This document shows, piece by piece, positions 1 through 9,512 of a DNA stretch of 45,542 nt (its first letter is position 1; every line of letters starts with the position of its first letter). The position numbers and the translations under genes were made by a program. This stretch comes from an uncultured Pelagibacteraceae bacterium (GTDB lineage: Bacteria > Pseudomonadota > Alphaproteobacteria > Pelagibacterales > Pelagibacteraceae). The notes under the pieces are model-generated. The model was given only the letters and a program-made list of their open reading frames with translations, was not told the DNA's origin and did not search any database. The stretch spans positions 1 to 45,542 of the forward strand of contig CABWYI010000002.1 of the NCBI GenBank assembly GCA_902509725.1. Reading direction: 5' to 3'.

Positions 1-542
1 TTATTTATTAAAAAGGCTTTTTCTTTGATTAATCTTTGATTAACTGTTTTTGCAACTAATTTTAATGGTAGATGAGTAGTGATAGGGCAAACAGATAATT
101 CTTTATTAAATATCAACATTGCATTGGATTTAATTTTAAAATTTTCAGAAATATATTCAGTGATACCAGGAAATTTTTTATCCAAAAATTTTGATTTATT
201 AATTGGTCCATTAATAAATTTATAAGAATATTTTGATTTTAAAATTTGAAAGGCAGCATTAAAACAATCTTTAATATAATTTTTCGGTTTTTTTTTATCA
301 TAATTAATATTGATTAGATTTACCGATTTATTATTTAAACTAACCCTCTTAAGATCATGTAAACTTAATATTTTTATATCTTTTTTAAACTTATATTTTT
401 TAATTTGAGATTTAAGAATCTGAATTGATGATATTAATATGATTGGACTTTGAAATTTTTTATATCTTAATGCTTTAAAAAAAATTTCAAAAAAAATACT
501 ATTTGGGTCTCCAGCAAATATCAAAATAGGTTTAGTTTTCAT
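1..542 (-). CDS. pdxA: 4-hydroxythreonine-4-phosphate dehydrogenase PdxA (partial, C-terminus off the window)
   Basis: Pyridoxal-phosphate biosynthesis enzyme that oxidises 4-phosphohydroxy-threonine; the family is cytoplasmic and metal dependent. I translated the reverse strand from the ATG at 540-542. The frame is open to base 1, giving about 180 N-terminal residues of a protein usually near 330. Support comes from the GPINK stretch followed by FPGITEY, and from TTHLPL, whose His is a metal ligand in the family. The usual N-terminal GEPAGIGPEI is degenerate (GDPNSIFFEI). The start overlaps the end of surA by 11 bases, so it is the last visible gene of the lpt-surA operon. In related genomes rsmA usually follows. 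Family call is firm. Confidence 0.85.
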   Translation of the reverse strand, partial: MKTKPILIFAGDPNSIFFEIFFKALRYKKFQSPIILISSIQILKSQIKKYKFKKDIKILSLHDLKRVSLNNKSVNLININYDKKKPKNYIKDCFNAAFQILKSKYSYKFINGPINKSKFLDKKFPGITEYISENFKIKSNAMLIFNKELSVCPITTHLPLKLVAKTVNQRLIKEKAFLIN

Positions 543-1446
543 TTATCAAATAATTCATTTTAGATTTATTAAAAAAAATTCTTGAGAATTGATTTAATTG
601 TTTATTTGTTTCAAATTTAATCATTTTTTCTAACTCTTTTTTTTTATCTATTTCAACTTGTTTAATTCTGATTTTTTCGATTTTTAAAATCATATAATTA
701 TTTCTAATTAGTATTAAATCTGTAATTTCACCTTCTTTAATATTTTTGAGTTTCTTGAAAATTACTTCTGATAAATTATTTTCACTTATCCATCCTAGTT
801 TACCACCTAATTTTGAGCTATCTGAAACACTGTAAATATTAGCAGTGTTGTTAAAACCTATTTCGGCAATACTGTTAAAAATTTTATTTGAAAGCAAATC
901 TAGGTCCTCATTAATTTTTTTTTCAAAAATAATTTCTGAAATTAAATACTCTTTTATTTTTTGACCTTCAAGATTATTAATTTTTTGGGTAATATACTTT
1001 TTATCAATTTTGATTTGATTTGCATATCTTGAATAGATTAATTCATTCCATAAAATTTCAATTTTCAATTTCTTCTTTATTTCATCTAATGAATAATTTT
1101 CTCCTTGTAATAAGACATTTTTAAATTCAAGTTCATCTTTTACACCTAATTTTAAAAATAAATCTTTAAGATATAGATTATCTTCATCTAAATCATACTT
1201 TTTTTGAATTTCATTTTTTTTAATCAATTCGTTAATCAGTGAATTTTTTGCTATGTCAATTTTTCTTTCTTTATCAACTTGAATAAGATTTGGATTCAAA
1301 ATTTGCAAATATTCAATTTCTTTTTTTACGTCCTGATTAGTTATAATTTGATCACTAACTGTAGCAAAGATAAATACTTCAGCATTTACCGATGTATTTA
1401 ATATAGAAAAAATAAATATTACAAAAAATTTGAGCTTTTTTAACAT
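532..1446 (-). CDS. surA: Periplasmic peptidyl-prolyl isomerase / chaperone, SurA-like
   Basis: A 304-residue SurA-type chaperone thought to escort outer-membrane proteins, including LptD, through the periplasm. Residues 1-22 form a signal peptide ending in Ala before EVFIF. The segment after it (TVSDQIITNQDV) is the typical SurA N-terminal start. Residues from about 165 to 260 look like one parvulin domain, including SKLGGKLGWIS. Only one parvulin domain is visible, whereas E. coli SurA has two; this is common in alphaproteobacteria. Its ATG shares one base with the stop of lptD, so the two are co-translated neighbours. Confidence 0.85.
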   Translation of the reverse strand: MLKKLKFFVIFIFSILNTSVNAEVFIFATVSDQIITNQDVKKEIEYLQILNPNLIQVDKERKIDIAKNSLINELIKKNEIQKKYDLDEDNLYLKDLFLKLGVKDELEFKNVLLQGENYSLDEIKKKLKIEILWNELIYSRYANQIKIDKKYITQKINNLEGQKIKEYLISEIIFEKKINEDLDLLSNKIFNSIAEIGFNNTANIYSVSDSSKLGGKLGWISENNLSEVIFKKLKNIKEGEITDLILIRNNYMILKIEKIRIKQVEIDKKKELEKMIKFETNKQLNQFSRIFFNKSKMNYLINEN

Positions 1447-3824
1447 TAATCTTTTAAATTTGGACTACTTGTTTCCCCAAATGGAATAATTGTTAATTTA
1501 AGAAAAATATTTTCCTCTGGTTTGATGTCTCGATCGTCATAATAATCTTTGTTGTACTCTATTGACGCTACCAAACAATCATTTTTATACTGATACATTA
1601 AATTATAATATTCTGTTAAGTTTGTCTCTTTATTTTCTCTCGTTGAGAAAATTAGATTATTACTGTCATCAAATTTATATTTTATGGAATTGACCAAATA
1701 AGAATTTTTATCCGTTACATTATTCTCGTTTAGATAGTCAAAAGTAGTTACAAAGTTATTGATGCTTATTTCTGCTGTTAAATTTTCATAACTCACATCG
1801 TTCAAGTTATTTTTGAATGATGTATTGTATTTAGTTAAAAATACTTCATTAGGATTATAGGAAATTTCACCAAAAAAATTGGATGTTTTTTGGCCTATTT
1901 GATTATTTACAGGCAAATCATCGTTTTCATCAAGCCTAAAATTGTTTGCAATTTTTAAACCAATAATTTCTCTTGATTTATTTTTGTTGAAAATAGTAAG
2001 GTCAGTTCCATAAATAAGTGATGCGCCGCCTTCAACTGTATCATTAGCAGATATTCTGTTGAAATCATAAATATTATTTACATCAAGCCTAACATCTTCT
2101 GTTCGAATATTTGCAGTATTATTTGGACTGAGTTTGATAGAAAATTTAGGTTTAAGAATATTTCGATAAATATCATTTTCTTTTTTTAATGGTAGAGAGG
2201 AATTAAATTGGAATAAACCTGACAAATATGAATTAGTATTTTCTTTAAATTTAGATGAATTTTGAGAGTCAGAATTTATATTTTTAAATATAAAATCGAA
2301 ATTATTATAAAAACCTTTATTAGTAATGCTTGGAGCTGAGTTAAAAACTAACTCATTAATATTTGTTTTTTCAAAAATATTAGTATCGTAATTCCTTATT
2401 AAATTATTTGAATTAAACGTAAAATCTCCTTTTAAATTTGTTTTATTCTCAATTCTTTTACTCAAATTTACTCTAGGTAAAATAAACTCATATCTATCAG
2501 TAGAGGGTTTATTTAAATCTTCAAATATTGTAAACTCTGCATCAACAGCACTTTCCTCTGAGTAAAGATTTAAGTTAAAAGAACTTCTGAGAGTCTCCAC
2601 ATCTGTTATCAAAGGAGATTTGAGTTTATTTGCTCTTAAATATGTATCATTATTAGTTTTTTGTATTGAAAGATTTAAACTGTTTTCATCAAAGTCTAGA
2701 TAGTCAAAATTTTTTTCTAATTTATAAAAAAAATGGTTTTTTGTATTATTATCTTTTTCTTTAAAGAAACTTACATCAGTTATAAAATTACTTTTTAAAT
2801 TTACCTGCCTATACTCAGATTGTAACATTATCTTTTCCTCAGAATATAATCTTGGTGTAAATGTAATATCTTTATTGTCACTTATTACATGGTAATATGG
2901 AATATTTAAAAAATTACTTTTTGACGAACTTTTTACAGTTGGAATTAAGAAACCTGATTTTCTATTTACAGTTGGATCTGGATGAAAAAATTTTGGAAAA
3001 TACACAACTGGAACATCGTATAATTTTAACCACGCATTTTTATAATTGATAACTTTTTTTTTTCGATCGTGCACAATTTTTTCAGCTGATAGTTGCCAAG
3101 GTGGACAATCATCATTTCTTTTACAGGTTGTAAAAACCCCTTTGGTGATTTCAATTTTATCATTATTTAAGTCTATGCTTTTACCTTTTAATCTTGGTTC
3201 ATTCTCAGGATTAAAAGATTTATTATCTAAATCGATCGAAATATCTTTTCCTATAAGTCTATTTGAAAGAGTATTTATAAATGCAATATCTATTTTAAAA
3301 CTATTATTATTAAAATCTTTGAATTTTGCATCTTGAATTTTGAGAATATTTTTTTTGACCTCATATTGAAATTTTTTTGTAAAAAATTCGTTTTTGAAAT
3401 TATCTTTTATTTTTGACTCAGTATCAGACTTTATAAGGTTTAAATTTTTATCATACAATATTTCTTGCGTTTCTATCGTAAATTCGTTTTTTAATTCAAT
3501 TATTCTAATTTCCTCTTTGGCTTTAATTAAATTATTTTTTTGATCTAATTCAATTGAATTAAATTCAATTTTAATATTATCTGATTTTATGTATGCAATA
3601 CCATTTAATGCTTTTAATAAATCTTTATCTTTTATATATTCAAAATTTTTTGCTTCAATTTCTAAATCATTGTTAGCTGAAGTAACCTTACCATTTTTTG
3701 CATAAATTATATTTCCTTCATCAGCAATTTCCATCTCGGATGTTTGAAAAATGAATTGTTCAGCAAAAGATATCTTGCTCAAAATCAAGTAAACAAAAAA
3801 AAATATAATAAATTTATTTTTCAT
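1446..3824 (-). CDS. lptD: LPS-assembly outer-membrane protein LptD
   Basis: A 792-residue outer-membrane translocon that inserts lipopolysaccharide into the outer leaflet. It has a signal peptide (1-21), an N-terminal OstA-like beta-jellyroll half (about 25-200), then a long strand-rich C-terminal half that fits the 26-strand barrel. The joining segment with Cys234 and Cys240 (TTCKRNDDCPPW), followed by FHPDPTVNRKSGFLIP, is characteristic of LptD. The gene sits between lptG and surA, so the export permeases, the translocon and its chaperone are in one operon. Its presence implies that this organism makes LPS. Confidence 0.93.
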   Translation of the reverse strand: MKNKFIIFFFVYLILSKISFAEQFIFQTSEMEIADEGNIIYAKNGKVTSANNDLEIEAKNFEYIKDKDLLKALNGIAYIKSDNIKIEFNSIELDQKNNLIKAKEEIRIIELKNEFTIETQEILYDKNLNLIKSDTESKIKDNFKNEFFTKKFQYEVKKNILKIQDAKFKDFNNNSFKIDIAFINTLSNRLIGKDISIDLDNKSFNPENEPRLKGKSIDLNNDKIEITKGVFTTCKRNDDCPPWQLSAEKIVHDRKKKVINYKNAWLKLYDVPVVYFPKFFHPDPTVNRKSGFLIPTVKSSSKSNFLNIPYYHVISDNKDITFTPRLYSEEKIMLQSEYRQVNLKSNFITDVSFFKEKDNNTKNHFFYKLEKNFDYLDFDENSLNLSIQKTNNDTYLRANKLKSPLITDVETLRSSFNLNLYSEESAVDAEFTIFEDLNKPSTDRYEFILPRVNLSKRIENKTNLKGDFTFNSNNLIRNYDTNIFEKTNINELVFNSAPSITNKGFYNNFDFIFKNINSDSQNSSKFKENTNSYLSGLFQFNSSLPLKKENDIYRNILKPKFSIKLSPNNTANIRTEDVRLDVNNIYDFNRISANDTVEGGASLIYGTDLTIFNKNKSREIIGLKIANNFRLDENDDLPVNNQIGQKTSNFFGEISYNPNEVFLTKYNTSFKNNLNDVSYENLTAEISINNFVTTFDYLNENNVTDKNSYLVNSIKYKFDDSNNLIFSTRENKETNLTEYYNLMYQYKNDCLVASIEYNKDYYDDRDIKPEENIFLKLTIIPFGETSSPNLKD

Positions 3825-4893
3825 TAACCCTAATTAAACCAATGGTTGCAATTATTGAAATAAATAATATTGGCATAAAAATCGAGGCTATTATGGGTAT
3901 TTTTCCTGTATTTCCGAGCGAACTGAACATAAAACTTATATAATAAATCACCACAGACATAAAAATTCCTAAAATTAGATGAAATATAAATGATTGATAG
4001 TTCTTTAAATTAAACATGATAATTGACGATAAAATAGTTAATACGGCATAAAATAGTGGTGTAGTAAATAATCTTAATAAATGAATAACTATTTCATCAG
4101 ATGAATAACCAAGTTTTTCATAATCTTTTTTTAGATCAAAAAGCTCAATAAGATTCAAAGTTGAAATATTCGAAAATAAATTATTTATTTTTTCTCGATC
4201 AAAATTAGATTTAATTTTTAACTCATTGATATTTTTTTTTGAAATATTATCTTTTGTAATTATTGGGTCGTATACCAACCAATTTTTAGTATTGATATCA
4301 ATTTTTTTCGATTGGATTGTACTTATCAAATCAAAATCTTTATTGAATTTATTGATTACTACATCAATTAAAAATTTTTTTTTTATATATTTAGCTTTAA
4401 CAATTATTGTACTTCCTTCAATCTCATCTTTAAGCCAAAGCCCACTATCTGTTACCACAGCAAGGTACTTGTTATCATCCGAAAAATTATTTTTTATATC
4501 AGTATAATAATATTTGAGCTTTGAAGCTGCGGTATAATAAAAAGAAACTGTTAAAAGGCCTATCATTATCGATGAAAAAAATAAAATCTTTATTATTTTT
4601 AAATTACTTAAACCATTACTTTTAAGTAGATTTAATTCTGATTTTTTAAAAAGATCGTAAAACAAAAATTGTGTTGACAATAAAAAAATAAAAGGAAATA
4701 TTTCAAATAAAGTAATTGGTGCACCAAGTAAAGTTAAGAAATATGGAAATAAAAAATTTACATCTAAATTTTTAAAAAAAGAAATTTCTTCAAGAATGCT
4801 TAATATTATAACCAAACTTAAAAAGACTAAGCTAATCGATAGAAATTTATTTACAAAACATTTAACGATATATTTTTCGTAAGTTTTAAACAT
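3814..4893 (-). CDS. lptG: LPS export ABC transporter permease LptG
   Basis: A 359-residue inner-membrane permease of the YjgP/YjgQ family that works with LptF and the ATPase LptB to extract LPS. Three hydrophobic segments lie near the N-terminus (about 15-35, 55-80, 95-120) and three near the C-terminus (about 270-355), with a soluble periplasmic jellyroll between them. This is the family's 3+3 layout. It starts 8 bases inside the end of lptF and overlaps the start of lptD by 11 bases. LptF and LptG are hard to tell apart; being the second of the pair and directly before lptD suggests LptG. Confidence 0.88.
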   Translation of the reverse strand: MFKTYEKYIVKCFVNKFLSISLVFLSLVIILSILEEISFFKNLDVNFLFPYFLTLLGAPITLFEIFPFIFLLSTQFLFYDLFKKSELNLLKSNGLSNLKIIKILFFSSIMIGLLTVSFYYTAASKLKYYYTDIKNNFSDDNKYLAVVTDSGLWLKDEIEGSTIIVKAKYIKKKFLIDVVINKFNKDFDLISTIQSKKIDINTKNWLVYDPIITKDNISKKNINELKIKSNFDREKINNLFSNISTLNLIELFDLKKDYEKLGYSSDEIVIHLLRLFTTPLFYAVLTILSSIIMFNLKNYQSFIFHLILGIFMSVVIYYISFMFSSLGNTGKIPIIASIFMPILFISIIATIGLIRVNEK

Positions 4894-5998
4894 AACTGGA
4901 TTTCCTTAAAAAATATGAGTAAATTAAAGCAAATAAAAGCCAAGGTAATATTAAATAAATTAATACTGAAATTTTTGATATTGATGAATATCTCAATGAT
5001 GCCTCAGAAAAAACAATAAGAAAAAAAGTAAATAAAAATATAAGTTTTTTATTTTTATTATAAATAAAATTATTTTTTGGAATTATAATTAAAAAACAGC
5101 ATAACAATCCTATTATGGGAATAAATAATGGTTTATAAAATCTTTTAAATAATTCTTGATTTATTTCTTTATTTAAATTTTTGTCACAATTAAGAGGTTT
5201 TCCAAATAAAGATTTTTCGAAGTAAAAAAACGAGATACAATTAAAAAGATTAATTGAAGATCTTTCTTGTATTTTTGGCATAATAATTGAATTAGAAGAA
5301 TAATCGGCAAGATTGAAATCTATTTGATCAAATTTAAAAACATTTATTTTTGTTTTATCATTATTTATTACCTTGCCATTGAATAATTGAAAAACTTTTC
5401 TTTGATTGCTGTCAATTATAACACCACCTTTAGCATAAATCATTTTTGAGCTATTTTTGGTTGAGTCATCAATAAAAATATTTGAGTATGAATTATCCAT
5501 ATTTTTTTTATCAATGAAAATTGTCAATCCATCAACAGCGTTAATAAATTTTCCGTCCCTTATTAAAGAAGTAAAAAAATCAATATTAGAATTTTTAAGA
5601 GACTCTCTTGCTTTTAATTGTGCGAGTGGAGAAAAAAAACTTCCCAATCCAATTTGAAAAATTGTTAAAAATATTGATAGGAGTAAAATTTTATTTGTAA
5701 AATCAATTTTGGTAACACCATTTACCCAAAAAATTGAAAGTTCATTTTTTTCCTCATAAGTAATAAGAATATAAAATAATGATATAAAAAATATAAAAGG
5801 TATGATTCTATGTACTATTTTTGGAAAATTTAAGAGTGTATAAGAAAAATAAGTCTTTAATCCATGCCCATCTTGCGTCACAAAATCAAAGTAATTTACC
5901 GCTTGTAAAGTCCAAACGATTAATCCAACCGTTAAACACATTATTGAGAAGAAAATTAGTGTATCTTTGGCAAATTTTCTAAATATTAATTTTTTCAT
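4886..5998 (-). CDS. lptF: LPS export ABC transporter permease LptF
   Basis: A 370-residue YjgP/YjgQ-family permease and partner of LptG. Hydrophobic segments near residues 12-35, 55-80 and 100-125 and three more after about 290 frame a polar middle domain. The segment NELSIFWVNGVT resembles the family's coupling region before the third membrane segment. It is the first gene of the lpt operon, divergent from pepA across 61 bases that must hold promoters for both directions. I saw no strong promoter match there. Confidence 0.88.
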   Translation of the reverse strand: MKKLIFRKFAKDTLIFFSIMCLTVGLIVWTLQAVNYFDFVTQDGHGLKTYFSYTLLNFPKIVHRIIPFIFFISLFYILITYEEKNELSIFWVNGVTKIDFTNKILLLSIFLTIFQIGLGSFFSPLAQLKARESLKNSNIDFFTSLIRDGKFINAVDGLTIFIDKKNMDNSYSNIFIDDSTKNSSKMIYAKGGVIIDSNQRKVFQLFNGKVINNDKTKINVFKFDQIDFNLADYSSNSIIMPKIQERSSINLFNCISFFYFEKSLFGKPLNCDKNLNKEINQELFKRFYKPLFIPIIGLLCCFLIIIPKNNFIYNKNKKLIFLFTFFLIVFSEASLRYSSISKISVLIYLILPWLLFALIYSYFLRKSSYV

Positions 5999-6059
5999 TG
6001 AAAATAATAAATATCTTAATATATAGCATTCATCTATAATTCTTTGAATTTAAAAATTT

Positions 6060-7518
6060 ATGCCTGTACAAATTAACTTTAAAAATACTAATCTGAAAAA
6101 AAACTCAGCAAATATAGTCTTATTTGCTGATGAAAAATTTAATATCGGATCTTTGAAAAGGCATATGTCTAGCTCAGAGTTTTCTTATATTTCTGATTTG
6201 TTGAAAAATAGTGAATTAACAAAAAATATATTAGTTTTTGAGTTAAATTCAAAAAAAAAGATAATCTTAATATCGCTCAAAAAAGATTTAAAAGACTCTG
6301 ATATAGAAAATTTAGGTGCTGAATTATTTGGCCGTATAAATTACGGTAAAAATAGTGAATATTTCATTAATACCGACAGCATAATTAATAAAAATCAAAA
6401 TTTGATTAGTTATTTTCTTCATGGATTTAAACTTAAGTCTTATGAATTTAATAGATATAAAACAAAGAAAAATACGAGAAATATTTCTATTAATTTAGTT
6501 GGAAGTAAGAATAGACCATCTTCTCAACATCAATTAAAATTTAAAGCACTAGAAGAGGGAACTTTTTTTGCCAGAGATTTAGTATCTGAACCTGGAAATG
6601 TTTTGCATCCTGATGAATACGCGAAAAGAATTAATTCATTAAAAAAATTTGGTTTAAAAATAAATATTTTAGATGAAAAAAAATTAAAAAAACTTGGTAT
6701 GAATGCATTATTAGGAGTAGGACAGGGTAGCATAAGAGGGTCTTATCTTGTCACGATGGAATGGAATGGTTTGAAAAATAAATCAAAACCATTAGCATTT
6801 GTCGGGAAAGGAGTTTGTTTCGATACTGGCGGTATATCTCTCAAACCTGCAAAATTTATGGAGGACATGACTTATGATATGGCAGGTTCTGCAGTAGTAG
6901 TTGGTTTAATGAAATCAATTGCATTAAGAAAGGCAAAAATTAATGCTGTTGGTGTAGTTGGTCTTGTCGAAAATATGCCAGGAGGAAATGCACAAAGACC
7001 TGGAGATATAGTAAAATCTTATAGTGGAAAAAACTATTGAAATTTTGAATACAGATGCTGAAGGTAGATTGGTTTTGGCTGATGCGTTAACATATACAGA
7101 AAAAAAATATAAACCGAAATTTATCATTGATCTTGCAACATTAACAGGAGCTATAATTGTTTCATTGGGATCTGAGTATGCTGGTATGTTTTCTAACAAT
7201 GATAAATTATCAAAACAAATTTATGAGGCAGGCGATCATGTTGCTGAAAAAGTTTGGCGAATGCCATTGAACAAAAATTACGATAAATTAATCGACTCAA
7301 AAAATGCAGATATGCAAAATATAAATTACGTAGGTGGCGCAGGCTCAACAACAGCAGCACAATTTTTGCAAAGATTTATTTTAAATAATACACCATGGGC
7401 TCATTTAGATATAGCAGGAATGGCTTTTTCAAAATATGGAGGAGCTCTAAATTCTGCTGGAGCAACAGGTTTTGGTGTAAGGTTATTAGACAAACTAATA
7501 GAGGAGAATTATGAGTAA
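6060..7518 (+). CDS. pepA: Leucyl aminopeptidase PepA, interrupted by a +1 frameshift
   Basis: An M17 dimetal aminopeptidase. The first frame runs 6060-7040 and ends at TGA right after [12 protein letters not shown]. The second frame (7024-7518) resumes at [12 protein letters not shown]. Removing one A from the six-A run at 7028-7033 joins them into a 485-residue protein of normal family length. The active site is split by the break: Lys250, Asp255, Lys262 and Asp273 are in the first part, while Asp332, Glu334 and Arg336 (joined numbering) are in the second. Neither part alone could be active. A GTG at 7024 could in principle restart translation. A sequence error, a real mutation or polymerase slippage are all possible. 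The stop overlaps the ndk start. Confidence 0.85.
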
Positions 7519-7921
7519 TATTCAGAACACTTTATCAATAATAAAACCTGATGCTGTCGAAAGAAACTTAGATAGTGAAATAAAAGAGATTTTTACGATG
7601 AATGGTTTTAAGATAATAAAAGAAAAAAAAATCCAAATTGAAAAATCTGAAGCAGAAAAATTTTATAAAGTTCATGAAACAAAACCTTTTTATAATGATT
7701 TATGCTCATACTTATCGTCAGGACCAATAGTCGTAATGGTTCTAGAAAAAGAAAATGCAGTTATTGGTAATAGAGAATTAATGGGTGCCACAAATCCAAA
7801 AGAAGCAAAAGAGGGCACCATTAGAAAAAAATATGGAATTTCAATAGATAAAAACTCCGTTCATGGATCAGATAGTGTAGAAAATGCTAAAATCGAAATT
7901 GATTTTTTTTTTAACGATTAG
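7511..7921 (+). CDS. ndk: Nucleoside diphosphate kinase
   Basis: Transfers phosphate between nucleoside tri- and diphosphates through a phospho-histidine. The 136-residue length is typical. The N-terminal segment [12 protein letters not shown] and the active-site box NSVHGSDS with catalytic His118 are clear. The ATG lies 8 bases inside the end of pepA, preceded by GAGGAG, a good ribosome binding site. The 3' end overlaps purN on the other strand by 11 bases. Confidence 0.95.
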   Translation: MSNIQNTLSIIKPDAVERNLDSEIKEIFTMNGFKIIKEKKIQIEKSEAEKFYKVHETKPFYNDLCSYLSSGPIVVMVLEKENAVIGNRELMGATNPKEAKEGTIRKKYGISIDKNSVHGSDSVENAKIEIDFFFND

Positions 7922-8495
7922 CATACAGTTTAGATATAGCCTTTACATAGAGCAAGTGTTCCTGAGCTAAAATTCTTTTTGCTAAGTTTTTTGGAGTATC
8001 ATGCTTTTTAATTTGGACTTTTTTTTGTAAAATAATTTTTCCTGAGTCCAATTTTGACGTTACAAAATGCACAGTGCATCCTGAGTATCTTTCTTTATTG
8101 TTAATTGCTCTTTTATGAGTATTTAAACCTTTATATTTTGGCAGTAAAGAGGGGTGAATGTTTAATATTTTACCTTTAAACTTATTAATGAAATTTTCCG
8201 ACAAAATTCTCATAAAACCAGCTAAACAAATAAGAGTTATCTCATTTTTTTTTAGAAAACTTAAAATTTTATTTTCATCATTAATTCTATTTTTAAAAGT
8301 ATAAATCTTATTATCAATTTTTTTCTTTTTTGCAAAATCAATTCCTTTTGCTTTTGAGTTGTTAGAAATAACCATTTCAACTTTTATTGGAGATTTTTTT
8401 AATAATGAAAATTTATGTAACTTTTTTAAGTTACTACCTGTGCCAGAAATAAAAACAGCTGTTTTAACTTTATTAAGTCCAATTAATTTTTTCAT
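7911..8495 (-). CDS. purN: Phosphoribosylglycinamide formyltransferase PurN
   Basis: Third step of purine synthesis, transferring a formyl group from 10-formyl-THF to GAR. The 194 residues include the GART core. FISGTGSNLK near residue 15 binds the substrate phosphate. Asn112, His114 (NIHPSLLP) and Asp150 (KLDSGK) match the catalytic triad. Its first 23 bases overlap the end of purM, so the pair is one transcription unit. Confidence 0.95.
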   Translation of the reverse strand: MKKLIGLNKVKTAVFISGTGSNLKKLHKFSLLKKSPIKVEMVISNNSKAKGIDFAKKKKIDNKIYTFKNRINDENKILSFLKKNEITLICLAGFMRILSENFINKFKGKILNIHPSLLPKYKGLNTHKRAINNKERYSGCTVHFVTSKLDSGKIILQKKVQIKKHDTPKNLAKRILAQEHLLYVKAISKLYANR

Positions 8496-9501
8496 TTAAT
8501 TTGATTTTATTTTTTCCCCTCTTAATTTTTCCTATAACATAGGGTTGAAATTCTTTTGAAAAATATTTTGAAATTTTTTTCAAATTTTTGGGATTTATAA
8601 TCAAACAAAATCCAACACCACAATTAAATGTTTTAAGCATTTCACTATCTTGAATTTGTTTTTTTTTTAACCATTTAAATATATTCAAAGGTTTAATTTT
8701 TTTTAAATCAATTTCAGCACATAGTTTATTAGGAATTATTCTTTTTAAATTATCCTGCAATCCCCCACCAGTTATGTTTGCACAACCATTTAAAAGTTTT
8801 TTATCTATAAGATTTAAAATTTCTTTAACGTAAATTTTAGTCGGTTTAATTAATTCTCTTTTTAAAAAAGGGTTTTTTCTTATATCTATTTTATTCTTAT
8901 TAAGCAGATACCTAATTAATGAATATCCATTAGAATGTAGCCCACTTGATGGAATAGCTAAAATTAAGTCATTATTTTTTATTTTTTTTTTATCCAAAAT
9001 TTTTTTTTGATCTACTATTCCAACAGCAAACCCCGCAATATCAAATTTACCCTTTTCATACGTACCAGGCATTTCGGCAGTTTCTCCACCAACTAATTCG
9101 CACTCTGAAATCTTACATCCTTTAATAATACCTTTTATAATTGATTTTAATTTTTTAAGATCAATTTTATTTATTGAGATATAATCTAAAAAAAAAAGTG
9201 GTTTTGCACCTTGAACGACTAAATCATTTACACTCATTGCCACAAGATCAATACCGATTGTATTATATTTATTTATTAAATTTGCTATTTCTATTTTTGT
9301 TCCCACACCATCAGTGCATGCAACAATTTTTGGATTTTTTATGTTTTTTGGAATACTAGAGATAGACCCAAAACCACCAATATTATTAAACCTTTTTTTT
9401 GGCTTATTTCTTGTAGATATATTGGATATGAATTGAATAAATTTATCTGCTGACTTTATATCAACGCCACTTTTTTTATAGGTAAATAAGTTTTTATTCA
9501 T
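8473..9501 (-). CDS. purM: Phosphoribosylformylglycinamidine cyclo-ligase PurM
   Basis: AIR synthetase, the fifth step of purine synthesis; ATP-dependent ring closure. The 342 residues match the usual length. Diagnostic segments are YKKSGVDI at the start, GGFGSI, ACTDGVGTKI, GGETAEMPG and the late GVGFCLI. The start lies only 11 bases from the divergent start at 9513, so its promoter must lie inside the neighbouring coding region. Confidence 0.95.
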   Translation of the reverse strand: MNKNLFTYKKSGVDIKSADKFIQFISNISTRNKPKKRFNNIGGFGSISSIPKNIKNPKIVACTDGVGTKIEIANLINKYNTIGIDLVAMSVNDLVVQGAKPLFFLDYISINKIDLKKLKSIIKGIIKGCKISECELVGGETAEMPGTYEKGKFDIAGFAVGIVDQKKILDKKKIKNNDLILAIPSSGLHSNGYSLIRYLLNKNKIDIRKNPFLKRELIKPTKIYVKEILNLIDKKLLNGCANITGGGLQDNLKRIIPNKLCAEIDLKKIKPLNIFKWLKKKQIQDSEMLKTFNCGVGFCLIINPKNLKKISKYFSKEFQPYVIGKIKRGKNKIKLNEKINWT

Positions 9502-9512
9502 TACTATAAGGT

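Noticed and set aside
7028..7034. A-AAA-AAC slippery heptamer in pepA as a programmed -1 frameshift
   Set aside because: The enzyme continues in the +1 frame. A -1 shift reaches TGA after four codons.
7024..7518. GTG at 7024 as the start of an independent C-terminal aminopeptidase
   Set aside because: It would lack half of the metal ligands, and no ribosome binding site precedes it.
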